Below are positions 1 through 12,053 of a DNA stretch of 64,000 nucleotides, piece after piece. The stretch is from Alkalisalibacterium limincola. Lineage in GTDB: Bacteria > Pseudomonadota > Gammaproteobacteria > Xanthomonadales > Xanthomonadaceae. Each line of letters opens with the position of its first letter. Within the stretch, counting starts at the first letter, position 1. Below the pieces are notes generated by a model. It had not been told where the DNA came from. It searched no databases and worked only from the letters and a program-made list of their open reading frames with translations. The position numbers were made by a program, and so were the translations under genes. The stretch lies in NCBI RefSeq assembly GCF_008017755.1, contig NZ_VRTS01000005.1:62001-126000 (forward strand), in the 5' to 3' direction.

Positions 1-1860
1 GCGGCTGGGCGCAAGCTTGTTGAGGCTGCCCCAGCGCTTCACCTCGGCGCTGTGCGACAGCCACAGACCCTGGCGCGCGCGGGTGATGCCGACGTACATC
101 AGCCGGCGCTCCTCCTCCAGCTGCCCCTCCTCGAGGCTGGCCTCGTGTGGCAGGTTGCCGTCCTCGACACCGACGATGAACACGTAGCGGAACTCCAGTC
201 CCTTCGAGGCATGCAGGCTCATCAGCCGTACCGCCTCGCCGGGCTCGCCGCGGTCGGCATGGCTGAGCAGCGCCAGCTGCGCGGCCAGTTCCCCGGGCCC
301 GACCGGCGCCTCGCCGGGGCCCTCGAACCACTCCGCCAGTTCATCGAGGTTGGCGCGCCGGCGCTGGAAGCTCGCCTCGTCCTTGCATTGCGCGCGAAGC
401 GCGGCCAACTGGCCCGAATGCTCGATGAGCTGCTTGACCAGCACCGACGGCGGCACCTTGCGCGCCGCCTCGCGCAGGCGCTTGAGGATTCCCGTGAACT
501 CGCCGAGACCGGCCGCGGCGCGCGGCGTGAGCTGCTTGGTCAGCGCCACCGAGTCGGCCGCCTTCGACAACGGCAGTCCGGCGTGCCGGGCCATCTCCGC
601 CAGCTTCGCCAGCGACGTGGCGCCGACCTCGCGCCGCGGCGCGGCGATCGCGCGCAGGAAGGCCGCGTCGTCGTCGGGATTGGCCAGCACCCGCAGCCAG
701 GCCAGCGCGTCCTTGACCTCGCCCCGGTCCAGGAACGCGGTGCCGCCGGTCAGGTGGTAGGGCACGCGCAGCAGCTGCAGCGCCTTCTCCAGTGGTCGCG
801 ACTGGTGGTTGCCACGGAACAGGATCGCGAAATCCCGCCACGGCACCTCTTCGGCCTGGTGCCTGAAGGCGATCTCGCCGGCCACCCGCTCGGCCTCGTG
901 CTCGGCGGTGCGGCACGCCCACACACGAATCGGCGGGCCTTCGTCGTGGTCGCTCCACAGCGTCTTCAGGTGCGCATGCGGGTTGTTGGCGATCAGCCGG
1001 TTCGCCGCACTCAGGATGCGGCGGCTGCAGCGGTAGTTCTGCTCGAGCTTGATCACCCGCAGGTCGGGGTAGTCGGCCGCCAGCTGGTCGAGGTTCTCCG
1101 GGCGCGCGCCACGCCAGGCATAGATCGACTGGTCGTCGTCGCCGACGCAGGTCATAGCCCCGCGTGGACCGGCCAGTTGCCGCAGCAGCCGGTACTGGGC
1201 GCCATTGGTGTCCTGGCATTCGTCCACCAGCAGGTAGCGGATGCGCTCGCGCCAGGCCTCGGCCAGCTCGGGATTCGCCTCCAGCAGGTCCAGCGGCAGG
1301 CGGATGAGGTCGTCGAAGTCGACCGCGTTGAAGGTCGCCAGGCGTTGCTGGTAGCGCGCATAGACGTCGGCCGCCTCGCGCTCGCGCGCGGTCTGGGCCG
1401 CCTCGGCGGCCTGGGACGGGGTCAACGCCTCGTTCTTGGCCCGCGAGACCAGCTGGCGCACCCCGTCGACCACGTCGTTCTTGCTGCCCTTGGGCAGCAG
1501 GTCGCGGATCAGTCCGGTCTGGTCGTCGGTGTCGAAGATGCTGAAGCCTCGCCGCAGCCCGGCGCGCTCGTGCTCGATCTGCAGGAAGCGCAGTCCCATC
1601 GAATGGAAGGTCGACACCATCAGGCCTTCGCCGTCGTCGCCGCGCAGCAGCTTGCCGACGCGCTCGCGCATCTCGCGCGCGGCCTTGTTGGTGAACGTGA
1701 TCGCGGCGATGTGGCGGGCCGGGTGGCGGCCACTGCGCACCAGGTGCGCGATCTTCTCGGTGATCACCCGGGTCTTGCCGCTTCCGGCACCGGCCAGCAC
1801 CAGCAGCGGGGAATCGACGTGGAGCACCGCTTCACGCTGCGGAGTGTTGAGGCCTTGCAT
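1..1860 (-). CDS. rep: ATP-dependent DNA helicase Rep (3' end cut by window edge)
   Basis: Superfamily 1A 3'-5' DNA helicase, which helps replication forks past protein roadblocks. The start [15 protein letters not shown] is followed at about residue 25 by the Walker A motif GAGSGKT, with the DExx box VDECQDTN about 200 residues in. The N-terminus matches Rep more closely than UvrD or PcrA. The frame is open to the window edge, where it reads [19 protein letters not shown], typical of the last part of Rep. About 620 residues are present, so some 50 C-terminal residues lie outside. It is divergent from the Sel1-type gene with under 100 bp between. Rep versus UvrD is inferred from the N-terminus. 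Confidence 0.9.
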   Translation of the reverse strand, partial: MQGLNTPQREAVLHVDSPLLVLAGAGSGKTRVITEKIAHLVRSGRHPARHIAAITFTNKAAREMRERVGKLLRGDDGEGLMVSTFHSMGLRFLQIEHERAGLRRGFSIFDTDDQTGLIRDLLPKGSKNDVVDGVRQLVSRAKNEALTPSQAAEAAQTAREREAADVYARYQQRLATFNAVDFDDLIRLPLDLLEANPELAEAWRERIRYLLVDECQDTNGAQYRLLRQLAGPRGAMTCVGDDDQSIYAWRGARPENLDQLAADYPDLRVIKLEQNYRCSRRILSAANRLIANNPHAHLKTLWSDHDEGPPIRVWACRTAEHEAERVAGEIAFRHQAEEVPWRDFAILFRGNHQSRPLEKALQLLRVPYHLTGGTAFLDRGEVKDALAWLRVLANPDDDAAFLRAIAAPRREVGATSLAKLAEMARHAGLPLSKAADSVALTKQLTPRAAAGLGEFTGILKRLREAARKVPPSVLVKQLIEHSGQLAALRAQCKDEASFQRRRANLDELAEWFEGPGEAPVGPGELAAQLALLSHADRGEPGEAVRLMSLHASKGLEFRYVFIVGVEDGNLPHEASLEEGQLEEERRLMYVGITRARQGLWLSHSAEVKRWGSLNKLAPSR

Positions 1861-1958
1861 TCGGGAATCGCCGTGGAGGGTCGCAGATCGGAATGGCATT
1901 ATGGACGAGCCCGGCCACGCGGTCCGAACCGCCCGGCCGACCAGGGAGGGAAACGACG

Positions 1959-2747
1959 ATGTCCATGCGAATCCGGCTGACTGCCGCCCCGGCCCTGGCC
2001 GCCGCCCTGCTGATGGCGCTGGGCACGGCCCAGGGCAGCGAACTGCCCGGCGCCGAACCGCCCGGGCGCAGCGATCCGACGCAGCGCGCGATCCTCTCCA
2101 GCGACGGCTTCCTCAGCCACCACCCCGACCTGCGCTACCGCATGCAGGGCTCGCGCGCCTTCGAAGACGGCTTCTTCAACGATGCGCTTGCGCACTTCAA
2201 GCGCGCCGCCCGGCATGCCGACAAGCCCTCGCAGGCGATGATCGGGGAGATGTACTTCACCGGCAACGGCGTGGAACAGGACCGCGCCCTGGGCTACGCC
2301 TGGATGGACCTGGCGGCCGAACGCGCCTACCCGGCCTTCCTCGCGCTCCGCGAGCACTACTGGGCGCAGCTGAGCGAGGCCGAGCGCTCGCGCGCCATCG
2401 AGGTGGGCCAGGACGTCTACGCCGAATACGAGGATGCCGCGGCCCAGCCCCGGCTGGAGCGCGAGCTGCGCCGCGGCCGGCGCGGCACCACGGGAAGCCG
2501 CGTGGGTTCGGTGGGCAACCTGGTCATCGAACTGCCCGACGGACCCGGCGGCGTGCCGATGCAGGTCCGGGGCGACCAGTTCTACGACAGGCGCTACTGG
2601 GAACCGACCGAGTACTGGGCCTGGCAGGACGAGGTCTGGGGCGCACCACTGCGCGGTCGCGTGGAGGTGCTGCCGTTGCGGCAGTCCGACGACGACACGC
2701 GCAGCGGCGACGACCGGCGCGAGGCCGGCGACGGTTCGCCCCGCTGA
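1959..2747 (+). CDS. Sel1-like repeat protein, exported
   Basis: A 262-residue protein with an N-terminal signal peptide (basic MSMRIR, then an Ala/Leu-rich core ending near residue 25). Residues about 65-130 contain one clear Sel1-type helical repeat ([20 protein letters not shown]) of the kind that scaffolds protein-protein contacts. The C-terminal half is Arg/Asp-rich and low in complexity. The start was chosen because GGAGGG lies 8 nt upstream; an earlier in-frame ATG at 1893 lacks a ribosome-binding site. Partner and function are unknown. Similar exported Sel1 proteins are common in Xanthomonadaceae. Confidence 0.7.
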   Translation: MSMRIRLTAAPALAAALLMALGTAQGSELPGAEPPGRSDPTQRAILSSDGFLSHHPDLRYRMQGSRAFEDGFFNDALAHFKRAARHADKPSQAMIGEMYFTGNGVEQDRALGYAWMDLAAERAYPAFLALREHYWAQLSEAERSRAIEVGQDVYAEYEDAAAQPRLERELRRGRRGTTGSRVGSVGNLVIELPDGPGGVPMQVRGDQFYDRRYWEPTEYWAWQDEVWGAPLRGRVEVLPLRQSDDDTRSGDDRREAGDGSPR

Positions 2748-2803
2748 GCGGCGGTCTGCAACGGGCAGGTACAATCGCCGCCGCACCCGAACCACGCCGA
2801 CCC

Positions 2804-3436
2804 ATGGCCAAGCTCTACTTCTACTACTCGGCGATGAATGCCGGGAAGACCACCTTGCTTCTGCAGAGCGCGCACAACTACCGCGAGCGCGGCATGCGCG
2901 TGCTGATCCTGACGCCGCGCCTGGATGACCGCGCCGGCGTGGGCGTGGTCGCCTCGCGCATCGGCCTGAGCGCGGAGGGCGTGGCCTTCCGTGTCCACGA
3001 CGACCTCGAGCAGCTGGTCCGTCGCGACATCCAGGCCCAGGGCCGGCTGCACTGCATCCTGGTCGACGAGGCGCAGTTCCTGGCCAAGCGGCAGGTCTGG
3101 CAGCTCGGCGAGGTCGTCGACTCGCTCGGCATCCCGGTGCTGGCCTACGGGCTGCGCACCGACTTCCGCGGCGATCTGTTCGAGGGCAGCCAGTACCTGC
3201 TGGCCTGGGCCGACTCGATGCAGGAGATCAAGACCATCTGCCACACCGGCCGCAAGGCCACGATGGTGGTGCGCGTGGATGACCAGGGCCGGGCCGTCAC
3301 CGCCGGGCCGCAAGTGCAGATCGGCGGCAACGAGCGCTACGTGTCGGTCAGCCGCGGCGAGTTCAAGCGGATCATGGCCGGCGAGGGCCGTATCGAGCTG
3401 CAACAGCCACGGCTGCCGCTCGACGACGCGGACTGA
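2804..3436 (+). CDS. tdk: Thymidine kinase
   Basis: Type II thymidine kinase (210 residues) that phosphorylates thymidine to dTMP in the pyrimidine salvage pathway. The P-loop SAMNAGKTT is near residue 10, the Walker B-like VDEAQF near residue 88 and the lasso region YGLRTDFRG near residue 112. The substrate-binding segment near the C-terminus reads [12 protein letters not shown]. The usual zinc Cys pairs are reduced: only one Cys is visible (in TICHTGRKA), as in several gammaproteobacterial enzymes. It ends 3 bp from the convergent kinase gene, leaving no room for a terminator. Confidence 0.92.
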   Translation: MAKLYFYYSAMNAGKTTLLLQSAHNYRERGMRVLILTPRLDDRAGVGVVASRIGLSAEGVAFRVHDDLEQLVRRDIQAQGRLHCILVDEAQFLAKRQVWQLGEVVDSLGIPVLAYGLRTDFRGDLFEGSQYLLAWADSMQEIKTICHTGRKATMVVRVDDQGRAVTAGPQVQIGGNERYVSVSRGEFKRIMAGEGRIELQQPRLPLDDAD

Positions 3437-3439
3437 GGC

Positions 3440-6274
<2,835 letters not shown>

Positions 6275-6288
6275 GGCCGCGGGCGATC

Positions 6289-6876
6289 CTAGTTTTCCTG
6301 CAGGGATGCCAGCAGGAACAGGCGGGCCTTCTGCCAGTCGCGGCGGATGCTGCGTTCCGACCGGCTCTGCGCCGAGGCGATCTCCGCCTCGGACAGGCCG
6401 GCGAAGTAGCGCATCTCGACGACCTGGGCCAGCCGCTTGTCGACGCCGGAAAGCCGGTTGAGCGCGTCGTCGAGCGCCAGCATGTCGTCATCCAGGCGGA
6501 TGCCGCCGCCGGCGTCTTCGGGCAACTCGGTCACCCGGTGCAGGTCGCCACCGCGCTTCTGCGCCAGGCGCTGGCGGGCGTAGTCGACCACCACGCTGCG
6601 CATCGCCGAGGCGGCGTAGGCGAAGAAGTGGGCGCGATCATCGAAATGCGGCTCCGCGCGCCCGGCCAGTTTCATGTAGGCCTCGTGCACCAGCGCGGTG
6701 GCATTGAGCGTCTGGCCGCGCTGGCCACCCAACTGGCGGCGCGCCATCTGGTGCAGCTCGCGGTACAGGCGTGCCAGTACCTGGTCGAGCGCGGCGCGGT
6801 CGCCGTCACGCGCGGCGGACAGCCAGCGCGTGATGTCACCCTCGTCAGCCGGTGACTTCAACCCTGTGTCGTCCAT
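6289..6876 (-). CDS. ECF sigma factor, kinase-associated type
   Basis: A 195-residue sigma-70 family ECF factor. Region 2 carries the helix NATALVHEAYMKL followed by AHFFAYAASAMRSVVVDYAR, typical of the ECF group found beside Ser/Thr kinases. Region 4 carries EMRYFAGLSEAEIA and a C-terminal helix-turn-helix. The usual acidic region 2.2 motif (DAED) is replaced by NATA with a Thr at residue 60, which suggests activation by phosphorylation. The start at 6876 gives MDDTGLKSPADEG. An upstream in-frame extension exists but is Arg/Ser-rich and atypical. It is transcribed just ahead of the kinase. Confidence 0.88.
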   Translation of the reverse strand: MDDTGLKSPADEGDITRWLSAARDGDRAALDQVLARLYRELHQMARRQLGGQRGQTLNATALVHEAYMKLAGRAEPHFDDRAHFFAYAASAMRSVVVDYARQRLAQKRGGDLHRVTELPEDAGGGIRLDDDMLALDDALNRLSGVDKRLAQVVEMRYFAGLSEAEIASAQSRSERSIRRDWQKARLFLLASLQEN

Positions 6877-6958
6877 GGGGCCCCCATCCGGTGGTGCGGA
6901 CGTCCATGGTAACGCCGCAGCGACCGCTTCGCGCATCCCTGTCGAAATTGGCTGCTTG

Positions 6959-7770
6959 TCAGCGCTGGCAGCCCGGGCACCATACGCTCGCCCGCTGGCC
7001 GATGCGTGCCGAACGCAGCGCCCGGCCACAGGCACGGCAGCTTTCGCCTTCGCGGCCGTACACCCACAGCTCCTGCTCGAAGTACCCCGGGGCGCCGTCC
7101 GGGGCCAGGAAGTCGCGCAAGGTGGTCCCGCCGCGCTCGATCGCGTGCCCGAGGATGGCCTTGATCGCATCGCCCAGCCGCCGGTAGCGCGCCAGCGAGA
7201 TGGCTCCGGCCGGGCGCAGCGGATGGATGCCGGCGCGGAACAGGCTTTCCGCGGCGTAGATGTTGCCCACGCCGACCACGGTGCGCTGGTCCATCAGGAA
7301 GCTCTTCACCGGTGCACGGCGCCGCGCGAGAGCCTGTGCAGGAGTTCGCCGTCGAACTCGTCCGACAGGGGCTCCGGCCCCAGCCCCGCCAGCAGCGGAT
7401 GCTGCTCTCCCGGGGCCTGCCACAGCAGGCAGCCGAAGCGGCGCGGGTCGGTGAAGCGCAGCACCCGGCCCGAGTCCAGCAGCACGTCGACATGGTCGTG
7501 GGGGCCGGGGGGCACCTCGGCGGGGAGCACCCGCAGCATCCCGGACATGCCCAGGTGCAGCAGCGCACTGCCGGCCTGCGTCCCCAGCAGCAGGTACTTC
7601 GCCCGGCGCTCGACGCTGTCGATCCGCTGCCCGGGCCACCGCGCCGTGACCGCGTCGGGGATCGGCCAGCGCAGGTCCGGACGCCGCAGCACCACGCGGG
7701 CCACGTGCCGACCGAGCAGATGCGGCGCGAGGCCGCGGCGGGTGGTCTCGACTTCAGGCAGTTCCGGCAT
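6959..7770 (-). CDS. mutM: Formamidopyrimidine-DNA glycosylase (frameshifted in this sequence)
   Basis: Base-excision repair enzyme that removes 8-oxoguanine. The N-terminus [14 protein letters not shown] holds the catalytic Pro2 and Glu3. The C-terminal zinc finger reads C-x2-C-x16-C-x2-C (CRAC to CPGC). Near 7317-7326 the frame breaks: the N-terminal part would end ...RGAVHR-stop while the rest continues in another frame from [10 protein letters not shown]. Adding one base back gives [12 protein letters not shown] and a 270-residue protein, close to E. coli MutM (269). I treat the break as a likely base-call deletion, not a true pseudogene. Confidence 0.9.
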
Positions 7771-7868
7771 TCAGTTGGCTCTTCGCAAAGGTGAACCGCG
7801 CAACGGGGGGCGTTGGCGCGCGTGCCCGGTCAAGGGCATCATGGATGTGCAACCCTCCGGAGTCCTCC

Positions 7869-9071
7869 ATGTTATCCAGCTTGCTCTCCTGGCTCGACGG
7901 CGGCTTTACCGGCGCCGGCATCGGCGCCATGGCCCTGTACCTGCTCGTGGTCACCCAGCTCACGATCTTTTCGGTCACGCTGTTCCTGCACCGCAGCCAG
8001 GCCCATCGCGGCGTGGACTTCCACCCGGTGCTCACGCACTTCTTCCGCTTCTGGGTGTGGCTCACCACGGCCATGCGGACCAAGGAGTGGGTGGCGATCC
8101 ACCGCAAGCACCATGCCCACTGCGAGACCGAGGAAGACCCGCACAGCCCGCGCGTGCATGGCATCAACCAGGTGCTGTGGCGCGGCGTCGAGCTTTACCA
8201 GGAAGAGACCAGCAACGAGGCGACGATGACCAAGTACGGTCGCGGCACGCCCGACGACTGGATCGAGCGCAAGCTCTACCACCCGCTCAATGCGGTCGGC
8301 CCGACGCTGATGCTGTTCATCAACTTCGCGCTGTTCGGCGTCGCCGGCATCGCCGTGTGGGCGCTTCAGATGGTGTGGATTCCGTTCTGGGCTGCCGGCG
8401 TGGTCAATGGCCTCGGCCACTGGTGGGGCTACCGCAACTTCGAGACTGCCGACACCGCCACGAACCTGACGCCGTGGGCGTTCTGGATCGGCGGCGAGGA
8501 GCTGCACAACAACCACCACACCTTCCCCAGTTCGGCGAAGTTCGCGCTGCGCCGCTGGGAGTTCGACATCGGCTGGGTCGCGATCCGCGGCTTCGAGAAG
8601 CTGGGCCTGGCCAAGGTCCTGCGCGTCGCCCCGGCGCTGGACCAGCGCCCGAACATCGCGATTCCCGACGGCGAGACGCTCAAGGCGGTATTGACGCACC
8701 GCTACCAGGTCATGACGGACTTCTACCGCCTGGTGCTGGTGCCCTCCCTGCGCGAGGAAATGCACAACGCCGGCAAGAGCCTGCGCGCGATCCCGCGCAA
8801 GCTGCGCAAGGGCCTGCTGGATGGCGGCCGCTGGCTCGACGAGGCCGGCCGCGAGAAGCTCAACACGCTGGTCGAACACCGGCCGAAGCTGGGCACCGTG
8901 GTGGAATACCGCCAGCGCCTGAGCGCGATCATGGAGATCCGCTCGCCCGATGCGATGCTGCACGGCCTGCAGGAATGGGTGCGCGAGGCCGAGGCTTCCG
9001 GCATCCGCGCGCTCGAGGAGTTCTCCCGGCGCCTGCGCAGCTACGCGCTGGTTCCGACGCGGGCGAACTGA
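7869..9071 (+). CDS. Acyl-CoA/acyl-lipid delta-9 type fatty acid desaturase
   Basis: Integral membrane di-iron desaturase of 400 residues that introduces a double bond into fatty acyl chains. The three histidine boxes are visible: HRSQAH (about residue 41), HRKHH (about 78) and HNNHH (about 214). Hydrophobic segments lie between them. The first ATG with a plausible leader is 7869. About 140 charged, helical residues follow the catalytic core, longer than in minimal delta-9 desaturases. It is divergent from mutM. Exact substrate and position specificity cannot be read from the sequence. Confidence 0.88.
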   Translation: MLSSLLSWLDGGFTGAGIGAMALYLLVVTQLTIFSVTLFLHRSQAHRGVDFHPVLTHFFRFWVWLTTAMRTKEWVAIHRKHHAHCETEEDPHSPRVHGINQVLWRGVELYQEETSNEATMTKYGRGTPDDWIERKLYHPLNAVGPTLMLFINFALFGVAGIAVWALQMVWIPFWAAGVVNGLGHWWGYRNFETADTATNLTPWAFWIGGEELHNNHHTFPSSAKFALRRWEFDIGWVAIRGFEKLGLAKVLRVAPALDQRPNIAIPDGETLKAVLTHRYQVMTDFYRLVLVPSLREEMHNAGKSLRAIPRKLRKGLLDGGRWLDEAGREKLNTLVEHRPKLGTVVEYRQRLSAIMEIRSPDAMLHGLQEWVREAEASGIRALEEFSRRLRSYALVPTRAN

Positions 9072-9078
9072 GCAAACG

Positions 9079-9446
9079 ATGCGACCCGCATCGGCCGCCT
9101 GCATCGCGGGCTGCGTGATGGCCGGCATGCTGGCGGCGATACTGCCGCCGGCCATGGCGCGCGATCGCGGCGAGTACTTCGCCAGCATCGACCGCGACGG
9201 CGACGGCCGCATCAGCCTGGCCGAGTTCCAGGACTACATGTCCCGCGGGTTCCGCGCGATGGACCGCAACGGCGATGGCATCCTGCAGGACCACGAACTG
9301 CCCGAGGGCGTGGTCCTGCGCCCGGGCCAGCCCCGGACCCTTTCCGCGCTGCTGGCCAACCTCGAGCGTGCCTTCCACCGCATGGACCGCGACGCAACGG
9401 CTGGCTCAGCGAAGCCGAACTGCTGGCCCCACCACCCGGGCCCTAG
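9079..9446 (+). CDS. EF-hand calcium-binding protein, exported (frameshifted in this sequence)
   Basis: Small exported protein, 122 residues when restored. A signal peptide ends near PPAMA. The EF-hand loops read DRDGDGRISLAEF and DRNGDGILQDHEL. A third, DRDGNGWLSEAEL, appears only if one missing G is restored at about 9394; otherwise the frame reads DRDATAGSAKP and ends unrelated. The restored stop (9444-9446) overlaps the stop of the convergent exonuclease gene (9443-9445). The role is probably calcium binding in the periplasm; no partner is known. Confidence 0.75.
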
Positions 9447-11518
9447 TTGAGGTCCTTGAGCAGGCGCGAGTGCCGGCGCACCTCGGCCAGCACGTCGCCA
9501 AACGTCTCCAGTCCCCGGGCGCGCAGCATCGGGATCATCTTCAGGAACGCGTCGGCGGTGGCGACCGTGTCGCCCATCGCGGTGTGCCGCGCATCCTCGG
9601 GGATCGTGATGCCGAGGCGGTGGCTCAGCGCGTCCAGGGAGTGCGGCTCGGGCTGGCCGAACACCACCGCCGAGAGCAGCACCGTGTCCAGCACCGGGTG
9701 GTCGAAGCGCGCGCCGATGGCCTGCTCGTGCCGGCGCAGGAACTCCATGTCGAACGGCGCGTTGTGCGCCACCAACACCGCGCCTGCGGCGAAACGGTGG
9801 AACTGCGCGCCGGCCTCGGCGATCGTCGGGGCACCGACCACCATCGCATCGGTGATGCCGTGGATGGCCGTCGAGCTGGCCGGTATGCGCCGCTGCGGGT
9901 CGACCAGGGTCTCGAACAGCTCGCCCTCGATCTTGCGCCCGTTCACCACCCGCACCGCGGCGATCTGCACGATCTCGTCGACCGAAGGCGTCAGCCCGGT
10001 GGTCTCTGTGTCGAAGACCACGTAGGTCAGGTCCTCGAGCCGGGATTCGGCCACCACGTCGTTGCGTGCCTTCGACAGCAGCTCGAAGTCGTACACCACG
10101 GTACGGCACATCGGCGGCGGGTGGTGCCCGGCACGGCGTGCGTTGTGCACCGGCAGGCGAACCGCGTGCGACCCGTCGGCCAGCGTCACCAGGTCCAGCC
10201 GCGCACCGTGGGTGACCAGCACGTCGCGGCCACTGAGCTCCGGCGTGGACGCATCCATGTCCTCGATCATCCAGGCCTGCAGCGTGTCGCTGTCCAGGCC
10301 GTGGCCCTGCCAGGCCAGGTCGACCAGGGCCCCGGGGCCCTCTTCGTCCCGTACCACGAGCCGGAAGGCCCGGGCGTGACCGGCCGCAGCCAGGCGCCGC
10401 GCCAGGCCCGCCAGCAGCGACACCATCTGGAAGCCGTCGCAGCGCAGCAACAGGGCCGGGCCCTCGCAATCCAGCCGCAGGCCCTCGGCCTCCAGCTTCG
10501 CGCCCAGGCTGTCGGCCAGGTCCTCGCTGCGGGTATGGGCCAGCGGCCGCCAGTCCTCGCGCAGCGCGTCATGGCGCTCGCCCAGCTCGCGGATCGACTC
10601 CAGCACCGCGGCCAGCGCGTCCCCGACACCCCCTGCGACCGCCCCGGCGGCGGCGTCGATGCCGCCCCCCTGCGCGCCCAACATTGCCTGCAGCTCGGCC
10701 GCCGGCAGTCGCACGCGCTCGAAGATCTCGGCCAGCAGTGCTTCGCGGCTGGCATGGGCGGCCATGTCCGCAGTGACGTCGCGCAGCGTCAGCACGTAGC
10801 CGGGTGCGGCCGGGTTCTCCGACCACTCCGAACGCCCGAGCACGCGCATGCGCCCGGCGAGCAGCCGCGTCGATGCGGTCGTGGCGCACAGCAGGTCGGA
10901 CACCACGTCGGGATCGTTGGCCTGGATCAGGCGCTCGTAGGCGTGCCGCACGGGGCCTTCGCGCAGGTAGTCCAGCAGGTTGCGATCCAGGCCCGGGGCC
11001 AGGCCCGCGCCCAGCAGGTCGGAGGCCTGGCCGTTGTAGAACACCAGCTGGTGGTCGGCGGTGCACAGCAACACCGCCACCGGCACATCGGCCAGCAATG
11101 TCTCCAGCCGCGCCTTTTCCGACGACAGCCGGGCGGTCTCGCGTGCCACCGACTGCGCCAGCGCACCACGGGTCCGGACCAGGCTGCGCGTCACCTCCGC
11201 GGCCGCGGGCGCCAGGTCGCCCAGGTAACGGGCCCGCCCGCGGTCCAGCTCGTCGTCCACCGAAGCGTGGGCGCGTGCGCGCATGGCTGTCGCCAGCGTC
11301 TCGATCGCCCGCGCCACATGGGTGTCGAACAACAGCCAGACCCAGGCGATCAACAACAGGCTGACCACGCCCCCCAGCAGCCCGGCCTGGACCAGCGCCG
11401 ACACCGCCTCGGGCGACGCCACCCGATGCGCGACGAACCACGCGGCACCGCCGATCGCAGCCACGCTGCCCACGCCGAGCGCGGCGAAGAACAGGAAGAT
11501 GCGCAGCCGCAGGCCCAT
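9443..11518 (-). CDS. Membrane-anchored PAS/kinase-like protein with DEDDh 3'-5' exonuclease domain
   Basis: A 691-residue fusion. Two membrane segments lie within residues 1-60, then a HAMP-like coil and a PAS-like domain from about 130 (ETLLADVPVAVLLC). The middle section (about 260-450) resembles a histidine-kinase dimerisation and ATPase core but lacks the phospho-acceptor H-box. From about 498 to the end is a DnaQ-type exonuclease with FDTETTGL, HNAPFDMEF and HTAMGDTVATAD, the full DEDDh set. It is the last gene of the leftward acetate operon, 8 bp after the preceding gene. Its counterpart sits beside actP and a DUF294 gene in Pseudomonas. The substrate is unknown. The start at 11518 gives MGLRLRIFLFF. 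Confidence 0.82.
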   Translation of the reverse strand: MGLRLRIFLFFAALGVGSVAAIGGAAWFVAHRVASPEAVSALVQAGLLGGVVSLLLIAWVWLLFDTHVARAIETLATAMRARAHASVDDELDRGRARYLGDLAPAAAEVTRSLVRTRGALAQSVARETARLSSEKARLETLLADVPVAVLLCTADHQLVFYNGQASDLLGAGLAPGLDRNLLDYLREGPVRHAYERLIQANDPDVVSDLLCATTASTRLLAGRMRVLGRSEWSENPAAPGYVLTLRDVTADMAAHASREALLAEIFERVRLPAAELQAMLGAQGGGIDAAAGAVAGGVGDALAAVLESIRELGERHDALREDWRPLAHTRSEDLADSLGAKLEAEGLRLDCEGPALLLRCDGFQMVSLLAGLARRLAAAGHARAFRLVVRDEEGPGALVDLAWQGHGLDSDTLQAWMIEDMDASTPELSGRDVLVTHGARLDLVTLADGSHAVRLPVHNARRAGHHPPPMCRTVVYDFELLSKARNDVVAESRLEDLTYVVFDTETTGLTPSVDEIVQIAAVRVVNGRKIEGELFETLVDPQRRIPASSTAIHGITDAMVVGAPTIAEAGAQFHRFAAGAVLVAHNAPFDMEFLRRHEQAIGARFDHPVLDTVLLSAVVFGQPEPHSLDALSHRLGITIPEDARHTAMGDTVATADAFLKMIPMLRARGLETFGDVLAEVRRHSRLLKDLN

Positions 11519-11525
11519 CGTCGGC

Positions 11526-12044
11526 CTACCCGTCGCAGGCCGCGCGCAACACCGGGTCGTCGGCCTCGAGCGAGAACCAGCGTGCATTCTGGAGCGAGCC
11601 GTCCTCGGCGAAGACCACCTGGTCGAGCAGGTCGGCGCGGCGGTTCCCGGCGCAGTCGAACATCACCCCGAACTGCCGCGAAGGTTCCCAGCGGCCCATC
11701 AGGACCACCTGGGTGAGCACCTGGTCGGGCCAGTCCGGGTTGCGGCGGTCGAAGCGGTGGTCGATCGCGATCAGCCGGTTGGTCAGCGGCACGACGTGGG
11801 TCCAGGGCCGGTACCAGGAGCGTACCTGGTTGGTCGACGCCACCTCGACCTCCTCGGGCATGTTCATCGTCGCGCGCTCCAGCCACGAATACTCCAGCCA
11901 GACCGCCATCGCCAGCATTCCCGCCCCGGCCGCGGCCGGGAAGGTCCATCCGGGCAGCCGCTTGCCGACCAGGAAGTTGACGATCAGTGCGATTCCGGCC
12001 ACGCCGAAACCGGCGGCGACGATGGCGATGAGTTCGAACAGCAT
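11526..12044 (-). CDS. Conserved membrane-anchored protein of unknown function
   Basis: A 172-residue protein not assigned to a family. An N-terminal hydrophobic stretch (MLFELIAIVAAGFGVAGIAL) and a second at about 35-50 form membrane segments. The rest is a soluble domain with many Trp, Arg and Asp residues and ends ARWFSLEADDPVLRAACDG. It lies between the DUF294 gene (9 bp upstream) and the exonuclease gene (7 bp downstream), so it is almost certainly co-transcribed. The position suggests a role with the membrane-anchored exonuclease, but that is inference only. Confidence 0.65.
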   Translation of the reverse strand: MLFELIAIVAAGFGVAGIALIVNFLVGKRLPGWTFPAAAGAGMLAMAVWLEYSWLERATMNMPEEVEVASTNQVRSWYRPWTHVVPLTNRLIAIDHRFDRRNPDWPDQVLTQVVLMGRWEPSRQFGVMFDCAGNRRADLLDQVVFAEDGSLQNARWFSLEADDPVLRAACDG

Positions 12045-12053
12045 CTCGAAGTC

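Noticed and set aside
52-1980. Long rightward open frame opposite rep
   Set aside because: It is the antisense shadow of the rep helicase. Its translation is Leu/Arg/Gln-rich without domains, as expected in very GC-rich DNA.
6959-7770. mutM as a true pseudogene
   Set aside because: A single missing base restores full length and all catalytic and zinc-binding residues, and the same defect type occurs in essential genes of the window.
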